Notes under the pieces: model-generated | Seen by the model: only the letters and a program-made list of their open reading frames with translations | Database searches by the model: none | What the model was told of the DNA's origin: nothing | In this document: in pieces, positions 36,569 through 44,441 of the stretch | How the letters are laid out: each line of letters starts with the position of its first letter | Numbering within the stretch: position 1 is the first letter of the stretch | Virus record (IMG/VR): IMGVR_UViG_3300043774_001054 | Coordinates: 1 to 64,000 of that record | Strand: one strand, 5' to 3' | Length of the DNA stretch: 64,000 nucleotides | Source of the DNA: a virus | Translations under genes and position numbers: made by a program

Positions 36569-37339
36569 TTATTTTGTTGAGAGCGCTGCAATTTCCTGAC
36601 GGGTCAGAGCTTTAATCTCTTGGAATTGAATGGCAACATCAACCTCAAGAGGGCTTCCATCATCATGGAACATATTAGTCGAAGAATTAAATGTAGTGGT
36701 AAGACCCGTAAGGTATGAAGTATAAATTCCTGGAATGTGTTTATTATTTTCAATACCTTTACCGTCAAAAAATTTAATCGACCAGGTAGGAGGATATGCC
36801 ATGATCACGTCGGTACCGATCGGATACATTTTTTCTTGAAATGTCCGTATAATTTCTCTGGCGGCATACGAATCTTTTAAGGTTCTGCTTACCAACTTAA
36901 AATTAAATTGGAATGAACGTATATTAGAATTTTGAAAGGTCGTATTAGTATTTGGAGCAATTACTTGCTTATTTGCAAAATCAATCACGTTTGCGACCTG
37001 TTCTTGTCTAAGAAGCTGTCGTGCGGCAATTGATGCTGCTGCCGCTACATTTGCACTTTTAGCTTTTGCTAAAAGTTCATTTCCCGCGGTTTTAGCCCCT
37101 GCCCCAATTGCGTTTGCTAGATTACCCTCTCCAGCAGCAGCAACCATACCCTTTGCCGCAACATCGCCTAAAATTCCTAAATCAATCGTCGAATACGTCA
37201 TCGAATCGGAGAAAGTAAGACCCTGTGGGATGGGAAAAAAGATAGGTTTAGCATCATTATCCGCACACGTAAAATTGACACAGGGCCAAGCCTTAAAATC
37301 ATCTCGGAGTTCTTGGGGGAATGCTAGAATAGAAGACAT
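36569..37339 (-). CDS. 48: Baseplate tail-tube cap gp48-like protein
   Basis: 256 residues (T4 gp48: 364). After an Ala-rich helical N-terminal half, the C-terminal part fits gp48/gp54 tube-initiator proteins: FQFNFKLVSRTLKDSYAARE, IIRTFQEKMYP, YPPTWSIKFFDG, and MFHDDGSPLEVDVAIQFQEI. These proteins cap the hub and start tail-tube growth. It is the first gene of the minus-strand baseplate operon, divergent from gene 4. The closeness to gp54 means gp54 cannot be excluded. Confidence 0.75.
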   Translation of the reverse strand: MSSILAFPQELRDDFKAWPCVNFTCADNDAKPIFFPIPQGLTFSDSMTYSTIDLGILGDVAAKGMVAAAGEGNLANAIGAGAKTAGNELLAKAKSANVAAAASIAARQLLRQEQVANVIDFANKQVIAPNTNTTFQNSNIRSFQFNFKLVSRTLKDSYAAREIIRTFQEKMYPIGTDVIMAYPPTWSIKFFDGKGIENNKHIPGIYTSYLTGLTTTFNSSTNMFHDDGSPLEVDVAIQFQEIKALTRQEIAALSTK

Positions 37340-37345
37340 AAATAT
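37338..37345 (+). promoter_or_regulatory. 4: Late promoter (CATAAATA) for gene 4
   Basis: CATAAATA on the plus strand, 8 bases before the ATG of gene 4 (37354). With T4 spacing the RNA starts about 3 bases before the ATG. It overlaps the start codon of the divergent gp48 gene. Confidence 0.5.
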
Positions 37346-37346
37346 C

Positions 37347-37354
37347 TATTTATA
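37347..37354 (-). promoter_or_regulatory. Late promoter TATAAATA for the baseplate operon
   Basis: Exact late box on the minus strand, 7 bases before the gp48 ATG at 37339. Together with the plus-strand box it forms a near palindrome (ATAAATATCTATTTAT) spanning the whole divergent gap, so two late operons start within 15 bases of one another. Confidence 0.6.
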
Positions 37355-37794
37355 TGACATATAAGGGCACCTTCACACCTAAGAATCCATCCAAATATCG
37401 AGGCAATGTGTCGAACATTGTCTATCGTTCTCTCTGGGAGCGACAGCTCTTTAGATGGCTCGACGAACAGTCATTCATTGCGTCATGGTGCTCGGAAGAG
37501 GTTGTGGTACCGTACCGCTGTAAGACGGACGGACGGATTCATCGGTACTTTGTCGATGTCAAGTTTGAATTTACCGATGGGCGCGTAATGTTGATCGAGG
37601 TAAAACCCAAGAAAGAAGTGAGTCCACCCAAGAATCCTGGTAAAAAGACTAAGAGATACATTACCGAGGTCATGACATATGCAAAAAACATCTCTAAATG
37701 GGAAGCGGCAACCGAGTACGCGAGCGACCGAGGGTGGATTTTTGAGATTTGGGACGAAGACATGCTCCGTAAGTTGGGCATTAAGATACTCTAA
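37354..37794 (+). CDS. 4: Head completion nuclease gp4
   Basis: 146 residues (T4 gp4: about 150). Strong match to the T4 gp4/gp50 head-completion family: SNIVYRSLWERQLFRWLDEQ, WCSEEVVVPYRCKTDGRIHR, YFVDVKFEF, VMLIEVKPKKE and RYITEVMTYAKNISKW. The acidic and lysine residues (E..., D in YFVDV, EVK) make a PD-(D/E)XK nuclease core. It trims or seals packaged DNA heads before tail joining. It is divergent from the baseplate operon. No Shine-Dalgarno precedes the start. Confidence 0.93.
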   Translation: MTYKGTFTPKNPSKYRGNVSNIVYRSLWERQLFRWLDEQSFIASWCSEEVVVPYRCKTDGRIHRYFVDVKFEFTDGRVMLIEVKPKKEVSPPKNPGKKTKRYITEVMTYAKNISKWEAATEYASDRGWIFEIWDEDMLRKLGIKIL

Positions 37795-37799
37795 ACACA

Positions 37800-37807
37800 T
37801 ATAAATA
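37800..37807 (+). promoter_or_regulatory. Late promoter TATAAATA
   Basis: Exact late box on the plus strand, 6 bases before ATG 37814. T4 spacing would start the RNA 1 base before the ATG, a leaderless message. Confidence 0.6.
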
Positions 37808-37813
37808 GAACTA

Positions 37814-38413
37814 ATGCCAGTCTCACTCTTCACAACACTTGAAAAAGAATTCAACTCCACGGGGTTTGAAAAGCGTTCGATTGAGGCAAAGGATTGGTTC
37901 ATTCAGAGAGTAAAGGAGCTAAATGGTAGAATCAATCGTAGGGCGCTCCTCAACGACGATAAGGTGCAACAGCGTTCAAAGGCAATTTGGGGCAATATGT
38001 ACATGTTTGCCTATGATCCTAAGTTCAAAGAGGAACTTCCGTATTACGATAGATTTCCGTTGGTTTTAGTAATCGGTCCCGCGACCGGAGGTTTCCTTGG
38101 TCTCAACCTACACTACCTACATCCAAAGATCCGGGCCAAATTTCTTGATAAACTGCTTGGCACCCTTTCCGATGATAAACTTACAGAGAAAACTCGGCTC
38201 AAGATTCGTTATAGCCTCCTTGCAAGTGCCCGAAGACTCCGTGAATTTGCACCTTGCCTCAAGCACTATCTTACGGGTCATATGAAAACCCGCCCATCTC
38301 AGGTATTCGCACCCGACTGGGAAACAGCAATCTTCCTACCAACCGAACACTTTAAAGGTGGCACAAAGACTCAGATTTGGTTGGACTCTCGCAAACAGTA
38401 TTCCGCGCGATAA
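37814..38413 (+). CDS. Conserved T4-like morphogenesis protein
   Basis: 199 residues. Recognisable conserved parts are IWGNMYMFAYDPKFK, LPYYDRFPLVLVIGPATGGF, LGLNLHYLHPKIRAKFLDKL and a C-terminal WETAIFLPTEHFKG. I recognise this as a protein widely kept in T4-like phages next to gene 4. Some annotations of such proteins use DNA end protector (gp2), but I cannot confirm that from sequence, so no symbol is given. Predicted alpha/beta cytoplasmic or virion-core protein. It is 3 bases upstream of the tube-like gene. Confidence 0.65.
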   Translation: MPVSLFTTLEKEFNSTGFEKRSIEAKDWFIQRVKELNGRINRRALLNDDKVQQRSKAIWGNMYMFAYDPKFKEELPYYDRFPLVLVIGPATGGFLGLNLHYLHPKIRAKFLDKLLGTLSDDKLTEKTRLKIRYSLLASARRLREFAPCLKHYLTGHMKTRPSQVFAPDWETAIFLPTEHFKGGTKTQIWLDSRKQYSAR

Positions 38414-38416
38414 TTT

Positions 38417-38938
38417 ATGTCATCAATTAACGACTTAAAATCCCAGTTAATTAAAAGAAGCGGTCCTGCTCATCAGAATCGGTTTAAGCTCATGGCCACG
38501 CTACCACCGGCGGTGAGGTCACTTACAAACTCAGAGGATCTAAATATCCTATGTGAGAATTGTACACTTCCGGGAAGACAGATCAATACCTTCGACTATC
38601 AGCTATTGAGACAGTCTATTAAAATTCCGAATGGATACATTAACGAAGATGTAAATTTTACTTTTCTTCTTACAAACGACTACCACATTAAAAAGGTATT
38701 TGATCTTTGGTCTTCAAGCACCATTGATTTTTCAACATACCGAGCCAAGTACCTTGATAGTTACGCTGGCACATTTGAAATTTGGCAATTGGATAAAAAT
38801 GACAGAAAGGTTTATGGTGTTCGTTTAAATAATGCATTTCCTATTTCTCTGACGGGTATTGGTCTTGACAATAATGCAGAGAATACCATTCAGAAATTTA
38901 ATGTAACAGTAGCATACGAGGACTTTGCTACAATCTAA
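38417..38938 (+). CDS. Tail tube-like protein (gp19 fold)
   Basis: 173 residues. It follows the gp19 tube fold: NRFKLMATLPP at the start, ENCTLPGRQI where gp19 has its CKATALP loop, KIPNGYINEDVNFTFLLTND, VFDLWSS, then a closing ENTIQKFNVTVAYEDF strand like the gp19 end. T4 gp19 is 163 residues. It may be the tube protein or a tube-initiator version (gp54-type) because it lies beside the hub chaperones and tape measure rather than next to a sheath gene. It acts in the tail tube lumen. Confidence 0.75.
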   Translation: MSSINDLKSQLIKRSGPAHQNRFKLMATLPPAVRSLTNSEDLNILCENCTLPGRQINTFDYQLLRQSIKIPNGYINEDVNFTFLLTNDYHIKKVFDLWSSSTIDFSTYRAKYLDSYAGTFEIWQLDKNDRKVYGVRLNNAFPISLTGIGLDNNAENTIQKFNVTVAYEDFATI

Positions 38939-38980
38939 TTAGTCCTCATTGAGTGAATCACTCTACAAAATCATAATACT

Positions 38981-39688
38981 ATGGCACTACCAATCATTGA
39001 AACACCGAAATATGAAACAAAACTTCCTTCCAGCGGAAAGAAGTTGGTCTACCGTCCGTATCTGGTAAAGGAAGAAAAGATCCTAATGATGGCGATTGAA
39101 TCTGAGGATCAAAAGCAGATTATGCAGGCAATGAAGGATACTATTGCTTCCTGCACCTTTGGTAAAATTGATCCCAATACCCTACCGATTTTTGACCTGG
39201 AATACATTTTTCTAAAACTACGTTCAAAATCCGTGGGCGAAGTTGCCAAAATTGGTATCAAGTGCACAAGTTGTGAAAAATCAACTGTGAATGAAGTAAA
39301 TCTTGATGAAATCGCTGTGAATACAGAGAACGCTCCGTCCAATAAAATTAAACTGAATGACAAAATCGGAGTTATCATGCGTTGGCCCGATGTAAATTTC
39401 ATTACGGAAATGACGGGCAAATCAAAGGTCGAACAAAAAGCTGCGGCATATGACGTGCTTGTTCATTGTATTGAATCCATTTTTGATGACAAAAAGGTAT
39501 ATCCAACCTCAGAACAGTCTCGGGAAGAGGTTATTACCTTCATTGAATCATTGAATCAGGTCCAATTCCAGAAGATTCAAGAATTCATTGAGGCAATGCC
39601 AAAGCTTGAACATGAAGTTTCTTTTACCTGCAAACACTGCCAACATGAAAACAAGGTAATGCTCAGAGGACTCCAGAATTTTTTCTAA
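38981..39688 (+). CDS. 26: Baseplate hub/tail assembly chaperone gp26
   Basis: 235 residues (T4 gp26: 208). It opens with TPKYETKLPSSGKKLVYRPY and LVKEEKILMMAIES, the gp26 family start. A zinc-ribbon-like pair is seen: CTSC near residue 99 and CKHC near the end. EEVITFIESLNQVQFQKIQ is also typical. In T4 it is needed for hub assembly. The gene ends at a TTTTTTC slippery heptamer immediately before its stop, and gp51-like sequence continues in the -1 frame. It is followed by the tape measure, just where tail assembly chaperones occur in other tailed phages. Confidence 0.88.
   Translation: MALPIIETPKYETKLPSSGKKLVYRPYLVKEEKILMMAIESEDQKQIMQAMKDTIASCTFGKIDPNTLPIFDLEYIFLKLRSKSVGEVAKIGIKCTSCEKSTVNEVNLDEIAVNTENAPSNKIKLNDKIGVIMRWPDVNFITEMTGKSKVEQKAAAYDVLVHCIESIFDDKKVYPTSEQSREEVITFIESLNQVQFQKIQEFIEAMPKLEHEVSFTCKHCQHENKVMLRGLQNFF
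39679..39685 (+). promoter_or_regulatory. Probable -1 ribosomal frameshift site TTTTTTC
   Basis: T TTT TTC sits in the correct X XXY YYZ phase of the gene 26 frame, directly before its TAA (39686-39688). Slipping back one base reads TTT TTT CTA ATA GCC and continues into the gp51-like frame to 39873 without a stop. The gp51 frame has no ATG, GTG or TTG start before 39739, while its similarity begins upstream of that codon. Confidence 0.75.
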
Positions 39689-39873
39689 TAGCCCTCTCCC
39701 ACGATACACTGGTTAACCACTATCAAACGAACTTTGCAATGATGCAACATCATAAATACAGTCTTACAGAACTTGATCATATGATGCCTTGGGAGAGGGA
39801 AATCTACGTTTCACTATTAGTTGAGCATATCAAGGAAGAAAACGAAAGAGCTAGAAAGAAATCTCAAAAATAA
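39685..39873 (+). CDS. 51: Hub assembly protein gp51, probably made as gp26-51 frameshift fusion
   Basis: 62 codons in the -1 frame after gene 26: LIALSHDTLVNHYQTNFAMM, then YSLTELDHMMPWEREIYVSL and a charged helical end with HIKEENERARKK. This is the small gp51 type of marine T4-like phages. The only ATG starts (39739 and 39742) would leave just 44 residues and drop the conserved N-terminal part, so expression by -1 frameshifting from gene 26 (a fusion of about 297 residues) is preferred. The fusion and gp26 alone would resemble the G and GT tail chaperones of other phages. A non-ATG start at ATA 39688 cannot be ruled out. Confidence 0.8.
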   Translation, partial: LIALSHDTLVNHYQTNFAMMQHHKYSLTELDHMMPWEREIYVSLLVEHIKEENERARKKSQK

Positions 39874-39881
39874 CAACACCC

Positions 39882-42068
39882 ATGGCCGACGATAAAGACA
39901 GCACATTTAAAGATATTCTATATCAACTTCAGGTTGCGAATGAAGGCATGTTTGATAATATCTCGGTACTCAATAAGATTGAAAAACTTCTTGATGTGGG
40001 AAATATGCAGTCGTTGGCTTTCCAAACCGCCGAAAAAGAGGGTCCGAAAACTGAAACATCGGACGTCGGCGATAATAAGGAGGTTGTTGCGGGATTGAGT
40101 TTTCTGGCTGATATAGGCACCTCAAGTCTAAAAACTCTAAACAGAATAGACTTTGCATCAGATATTACGATGCAAAGAATTGTGGAAATGACGGATGCAG
40201 CAAAAGCAAGCGGTCTTCAGGCATTAGAAAATAATAGGGAGATGTTTGAAGTATTTGAAAAAATTCAAGAAGCTCTAAAAAACAAACCAGAAAACCCAGA
40301 GAAACCAGACAAATCAGATAAACCAGAAATGAGTTGGGCCACATGGGCAGTTGCCGTGGGTGCAGCTCTATTGGGTTTTGTCGAAGGCTTTGTGGCAGAA
40401 TTGGCAATTCAAGCCAAAGCTCTATTCACTAGACTCACTAAACTTTTAGACTTTGGTCCTCTATTAGCAAAAATTAAAGGTTCAAAGTTTGTTCTTACGA
40501 TAACAAGAGCATTTGAATCCATTGTTTTATTTGGCGAACGTCTTGGTGCCAAAATGGGTGACTTGTTTAAGATGTTCAAAAACTCGAACTTTGTTACGAA
40601 AATTACCGAAGGATTCACCAAGGTTTTAGATATCGGTAAGGACTTTGGTGCAAAGGTTAAAGGTATTTTTACCTCAGTTAAGAGTTTCTTTACTAATATA
40701 ATACTAAAAATTAAAAATATTGCAACAGGTATTTCTACGGCATTTGCTCCGGTAAGAGCTGCATTTGATGCGGTAATGAAATCTTTAGGGTTTGTGGATG
40801 AAGGAGCAAAATCAGTAGGTTTCTTTGGAAGAGCCATTAAAAGTATATCGGAAAAATTCGGGTTCTTAAAAAATATTGCAACTAAATTTTTTGGATTGGG
40901 CAAAGCATTTGGATCATTTCTAGGAAAATTCATGAAATTCATTCCTGGCATAGGAGCTGTTGTAGCAGTTATTGTGGGTATATTTGATTCAATTACAGGC
41001 TTCATCGATGGGTTTACAAAAACCGAAGGCAGTCTTATTGATAAGATTGTGGGCGGACTTAAAGGTGGTTTAACCGGACTTGTTAACGGTTTAATTGGAG
41101 GTCTCCTTGATATGCTCAAGGGTGCAGTTTCATGGATTGCAAAGGCTCTTGGTTTTGACGGTATTGCGGCAGCCCTGGACAGCTTTAGTTTTAGTGAAAT
41201 TCTCGGTAAACTAATCGGCAATCTTGTCGATGGTGTTGTAGGATTCTTTACCGATCAATTTGCGGTATTTAAAGTTCTATTCGATAACATTAAAAAGATG
41301 TTTAGCGGAGAGATTGATTTTAAAACGCTATTCCTTGAACTAATGGGTGGTATCATTAGAACCTTATTGGCACCAGTAAATGCCATTGGCAAATTAGCTG
41401 GGTTCGACATTACCAAGAAGGCTCTGAGTCTATTGGGCCTTCCAGATACAGGAAGAACCGATGTTGGTGGTACTCCTAAAGCTCCAAAGGTTAAAGCCGA
41501 TGCAGAAGTAAAGCCGGGAGAAAATGCTACTGAAACAAATACCGTAACAACTTCTACATCCGAAAGCATTTCTCTATCCGACAGAGAACGTCTTGAAAAA
41601 GAAGCACTCACTTCTACATCTGCGCTAGTAACAAATAATTCTATAATTGCCGCGCCGGGACAAGTTCAAACCTTGGTTGCACCAGCAGACATTAATTTAA
41701 CACCAATTGCAAATGTTAATGCGCCGATGGTCGGTAGCGATGCCGAAGTTCTAAATCGCTATGCCGAAACTGCTGAACTTGAGGCTCCGATGGTCGGTAG
41801 CGATGCCGCAGTTCTAAGTCGCTATGCCGAAACTGCTGAACTTGAAGCAATTGATAGTCCTATTGTCGGCGCCGAAATGAATGCACTTCAGTCAGACACG
41901 GCTCAAGCAGAAGCAGAACGTGCATCTACTCCTATTGTGATTCCTGCACCTGCATCGGGTCGAGGTGGCGACCGTAAGGTTATCAATAACTCACAGGCAA
42001 TTACCTACAACTCCAATAATATGCCCGACCGTACGGGCTGGATGTTGACTCCACAATTCGGGTACTAA
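39882..42068 (+). CDS. Tail tape measure protein (gp29 role)
   Basis: 728 residues. An N-terminal helical part (DILYQLQVANEGMF, LNKIEKLLDVGNMQ) and a Pro/Lys-rich link near 140 (ENPEKPDKSDKP) lead to a long hydrophobic helical region with repeated Phe/Lys/Gly motifs (KLLDFGPLLAKIKGSKF, then FFGRAIKSISEKFGF) and a likely membrane-active segment FIPGIGAVVAVIVGIFDSI. The low-complexity C-terminus carries a tandem repeat. Size and the position right after the 26/51 chaperones indicate the tape measure, which sets tail length and enters the cell envelope. Sequence similarity to T4 gp29 is not obvious. Confidence 0.75.
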   Translation: MADDKDSTFKDILYQLQVANEGMFDNISVLNKIEKLLDVGNMQSLAFQTAEKEGPKTETSDVGDNKEVVAGLSFLADIGTSSLKTLNRIDFASDITMQRIVEMTDAAKASGLQALENNREMFEVFEKIQEALKNKPENPEKPDKSDKPEMSWATWAVAVGAALLGFVEGFVAELAIQAKALFTRLTKLLDFGPLLAKIKGSKFVLTITRAFESIVLFGERLGAKMGDLFKMFKNSNFVTKITEGFTKVLDIGKDFGAKVKGIFTSVKSFFTNIILKIKNIATGISTAFAPVRAAFDAVMKSLGFVDEGAKSVGFFGRAIKSISEKFGFLKNIATKFFGLGKAFGSFLGKFMKFIPGIGAVVAVIVGIFDSITGFIDGFTKTEGSLIDKIVGGLKGGLTGLVNGLIGGLLDMLKGAVSWIAKALGFDGIAAALDSFSFSEILGKLIGNLVDGVVGFFTDQFAVFKVLFDNIKKMFSGEIDFKTLFLELMGGIIRTLLAPVNAIGKLAGFDITKKALSLLGLPDTGRTDVGGTPKAPKVKADAEVKPGENATETNTVTTSTSESISLSDRERLEKEALTSTSALVTNNSIIAAPGQVQTLVAPADINLTPIANVNAPMVGSDAEVLNRYAETAELEAPMVGSDAAVLSRYAETAELEAIDSPIVGAEMNALQSDTAQAEAERASTPIVIPAPASGRGGDRKVINNSQAITYNSNNMPDRTGWMLTPQFGY
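41721..41846 (+). repeat. Two 63-bp direct repeats in the tape measure gene
   Basis: Two tandem 63-base copies (41721-41783 and 41784-41846) differ at a few bases and encode 21 residues each, beginning APMVGSDA and ending ETAELE. A third degenerate start (SPIVGAEM) follows. They lie in the non-helical C-terminal tail. Confidence 0.85.
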
Positions 42069-42096
42069 AAAGAGGGTCCCCTTTCGAGGACCCTCT
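42067..42096 (-). terminator. Terminator between tape measure and gp32
   Basis: A 9-bp stem (AGAGGGTCC at 42071-42079 with GGACCCTCT at 42088-42096) between convergent genes. On the minus strand it is followed by TTTT, so it best serves gp32. On the plus strand no T-run follows, though the hairpin may still mark the 3' end of the tape measure RNA. Confidence 0.75.
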
Positions 42097-42127
42097 CATC
42101 ATAATATAAAGATCAAGCCGATACGGA

Positions 42128-43057
42128 TTAGTCTTCCTTTGCTAGCTTGGCAAAGTAACTAAGGGTGTCCCCTGTATCTTCTTCATCATCGCTGCCTGCC
42201 TCAACAGGCTTAAATGCTTCTCTTGGAGCAGCCGCTTCAACAGTGGCCTTTCGCGGAGCCGGTTGGGATTCGCTCAATTCAACCGCTTCCGCAGTTGTAA
42301 GGACCTGACCTTCTTCACCGAGAACTTCATACAATTTACGTTTGAGTTCGGCGTATGACTTGTAGTTCTTAGGATCAACAAAGTCCTTAAGTGCGTGCAT
42401 TGAGTTGTAGATGGCTTCCAACTTAGCTTCATCTCCACCGAAGAGAGGAGCCGCAGGAGCAAACTCCGATTTGTCGTAGTTGCGGTAACCCTCAACATTA
42501 CGAATCTTGAGCTTAAAATCGGCACCCGACCAGAAGTCAAATGGATTCACCGGCTTCTCATCTTGGAAGGCTGGTTGCATTACATCCAGCATCTTATCGA
42601 AGATTTTCTTGCCGAATTTATAGAGGAATACCTTACCTTCGTTGGCTGGATTTGCTGGGTCGGAAATCACGAGGATGTTTGAAACATAGTGAAGACGGCG
42701 TTTCTGAGTACGAGCGACTTCCTTATCCTTCTCATCACCAGAATTCCAGAGCTTGGAGTTGAGTTCACCAACGGGGTCTTGCTGACCAATTGAACTGAGA
42801 GAGTTCTCGATGTACCAACGTCCGGTTGGACCCTTGAAGCCATGGTCCCAGTAACGGACCCATGGAAGTTCCTCACCAGCCTTAGCCGGAAGGAAACGAA
42901 TAACTGCATAACCGTTACCAGCTTTGTCTACAATAGGAGCCCAGAGGCGGTCGTCCGTGTAGGATTTCTTCTCGCCGCCACCGGCGACTTTTTGAGCAGC
43001 CGCTGTGAGGCTACTGATTGCATTATTGCGATTATTTTTGAGTGCTGCGAATGACAT
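42128..43057 (-). CDS. 32: Single-stranded DNA-binding protein gp32
   Basis: 309 residues (T4: 301). It shows the gp32 pattern: helical basic N-terminus (FAALKNNRNNAISSL), core WAPIVDKAGNGYAVIRFLPA, WVRYWDHGFKGPTGRWYIEN, RRLHYVSNILVISDPANPAN, VFLYKFGKKIFDKM, and a strongly acidic tail (DDEEDTGDTLSYF). The zinc-binding cysteines of T4 gp32 are not seen. It coats single-stranded DNA and organises replication and recombination proteins. It is the first gene after an early-type promoter, with gp59 upstream as in T4. Confidence 0.93.
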   Translation of the reverse strand: MSFAALKNNRNNAISSLTAAAQKVAGGGEKKSYTDDRLWAPIVDKAGNGYAVIRFLPAKAGEELPWVRYWDHGFKGPTGRWYIENSLSSIGQQDPVGELNSKLWNSGDEKDKEVARTQKRRLHYVSNILVISDPANPANEGKVFLYKFGKKIFDKMLDVMQPAFQDEKPVNPFDFWSGADFKLKIRNVEGYRNYDKSEFAPAAPLFGGDEAKLEAIYNSMHALKDFVDPKNYKSYAELKRKLYEVLGEEGQVLTTAEAVELSESQPAPRKATVEAAAPREAFKPVEAGSDDEEDTGDTLSYFAKLAKED

Positions 43058-43092
43058 AGTATTTTAGTATGGTTGTATGATTGACGTATATG

Positions 43093-43121
43093 ATAATATC
43101 CTTTATTCCCTATTTGTAAAC
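43093..43121 (-). promoter_or_regulatory. 32: Early/middle-type promoter of gp32
   Basis: Minus strand GTTTAC at 43121-43116 and TATTAT at 43098-43093 with a 17-base spacer, overlapping the end of the gp59 gene. The leader is about 29 bases, longer than at the other promoters of this family. No MotA box was recognised. Confidence 0.65.
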
Positions 43122-43723
43122 CTCAAAAGTACGATTTCTCGTAACTTTTTTATGTCTACCTTCTGTCTTAGGAATGGCTTGAACTTTAGAACTTTCTTGG
43201 AAAACTCGGGCCATAGAATGGTCTCCGTAATCTTCGAGCGTTTCATAAAGCCCACCATAATGTCGAGAACTACCAAGGTTTCAAGCTCAATAGTTTTGTC
43301 CATCACCAGTGTGGCAATTCGTGGATGAGCTCCATTCTCCGACTTGAATAAGTCATCAAATGAAATCCCACTACCCCTACAGTGCTCCACCAGTCTGTCT
43401 ACTTGATCGCCAAAGAAATAACTCATTGACTCTATCCGTTTGAGATAGAACTTGTAGTTATCGTCTGCCGATTGTTCAACTAGATTGCCTGCCCAGCACT
43501 TACCCGTATCCAAGGATGCAAAGTTCGCAACCAGGAAGTCAATCAAAATTTGTTTGTCGGGATACTTCTTGGCCAATTTAGCAAAGAAGTATTTGTCCTT
43601 ACGTTGAAAGAACGACTTCTGGGTCGCAGAAGTTTTAAAACTGTATTTGAGTGCGTCATAAGAATCGCTCTCAAAGTGCAGTTTAACACTAGTATATATC
43701 AAATATGAGTCCCAGGGCTGCAT
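43103..43723 (-). CDS. 59: Replicative helicase loader gp59
   Basis: 206 residues (T4 gp59: 217). The N-terminal half shows YDALKYSFKTSATQKSFF and RKDKYFFAKLAKKYPDKQ, equivalent to the T4 region containing DKYFFQKLSEKY. FYLKRIESMSYFF and the C-terminal helical part (PEFSKKVLKFKPFLRQK) also fit. gp59 loads helicase gp41 on gp32-coated DNA and controls leading-strand start. It overlaps the upstream unknown gene by 25 bases and lies 45 bases before gp32. Confidence 0.85.
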   Translation of the reverse strand: MQPWDSYLIYTSVKLHFESDSYDALKYSFKTSATQKSFFQRKDKYFFAKLAKKYPDKQILIDFLVANFASLDTGKCWAGNLVEQSADDNYKFYLKRIESMSYFFGDQVDRLVEHCRGSGISFDDLFKSENGAHPRIATLVMDKTIELETLVVLDIMVGFMKRSKITETILWPEFSKKVLKFKPFLRQKVDIKKLREIVLLRFTNRE

Positions 43724-44199
43724 TTTAATTTGTCAATTTCCTGTTTAATATGATCCCTTAGCCTGCATTCAAGGTCAGACGCAAGGTTAATGATTTTGTT
43801 ATCGATGTAGTGTTTAAGACTGGTCTCATAGGAATTATTACACTCCTTAACATACATCTGTTCCAAAATCGGAACATGATTTTCTAGAACGGATTGGGCA
43901 ATCTTTTCCACATACTTATCTAAGGGGTATATACCCGAAACTGTTCCTCTTGTGGCTTGAACTTGAATATGATCCTCGCTATAGGTAACACGTTGCGTGG
44001 TTGTTGAATTCCACGTGGAGGGAAACGAAAGACTATTAGCTCCAACAGAATATAGCGATGAGGCGCCGTTAGCCCAATCATTGGTCATCTGAATCGCCGG
44101 CGACTGAACTGCAACGGCTGGAGGCTCTTCCTTTACAGGCTTGGGCTTCGGATATAGCTCCTCAAGTTTTTCAATGAGACTGTCACTGATTGTATTCAT
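43699..44199 (-). CDS. Unknown protein between gp33 and gp59
   Basis: 166 residues. It has a Pro-rich linker near 18-40 (KPKPVKEEPPAVAV), a low-complexity middle and a helical C-terminal half (YVEKIAQSVLENHVP, LECRLRDHIKQEIDKL). No family recognised. It is translated from a start 1 base after the gp33 gene ends and overlaps gp59 by 25 bases, so it is probably coupled to both. A role in replication or late transcription is suggested only by position. Confidence 0.6.
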   Translation of the reverse strand: MNTISDSLIEKLEELYPKPKPVKEEPPAVAVQSPAIQMTNDWANGASSLYSVGANSLSFPSTWNSTTTQRVTYSEDHIQVQATRGTVSGIYPLDKYVEKIAQSVLENHVPILEQMYVKECNNSYETSLKHYIDNKIINLASDLECRLRDHIKQEIDKLKCSPGTHI

Positions 44200-44200
44200 A

Positions 44201-44434
44201 TTACATGAAGGAATCTAATGAGTTGCTTTTGGGTAATAGATTGCGTGTCATTGCTTCGGCTTCAATCTTTGATTTAATGACGGGAGAGATGAGTTTACCA
44301 ATGTCCAATGGGTCAATTTGCTTCTCTTCACAATAATGAAGAACTGCTTCCATATAGGTCATCTTTTCATCAATAACCAATTTTTCAATGATGGTTGCAA
44401 GACTTTGTTTCGTGAGGATATTATCGAGGAGCAT
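44201..44434 (-). CDS. 33: Late transcription co-activator gp33
   Basis: 77 residues (T4 gp33: 112). The conserved core is visible: IIEKLVIDEKMTYMEAVLHY, CEEKQIDPLDIGKLISP, IKSKIEAEAMTRNLL and the end NSLDSFM, matching in order the T4 segments around IEKMVEEFGMSYLEA and AIDENLL. gp33 joins host RNA polymerase beta-flap to the sliding clamp for late transcription. Its presence fits the TATAAATA boxes in this window. The N-terminal extension of T4 gp33 is missing. Confidence 0.85.
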   Translation of the reverse strand: MLLDNILTKQSLATIIEKLVIDEKMTYMEAVLHYCEEKQIDPLDIGKLISPVIKSKIEAEAMTRNLLPKSNSLDSFM

Positions 44435-44441
44435 GGTGGTA

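Noticed and set aside
38949-38963. Terminator at GAGTG/CACTC before gene 26
   Set aside because: Only a 5-bp stem with a 3-base loop and no T-run; too weak to call.
40409-41221. 270-codon minus-strand frame opposite the tape measure
   Set aside because: Antisense of a helical low-complexity gene; no family and no promoter, while the plus-strand protein has clear tape-measure character.
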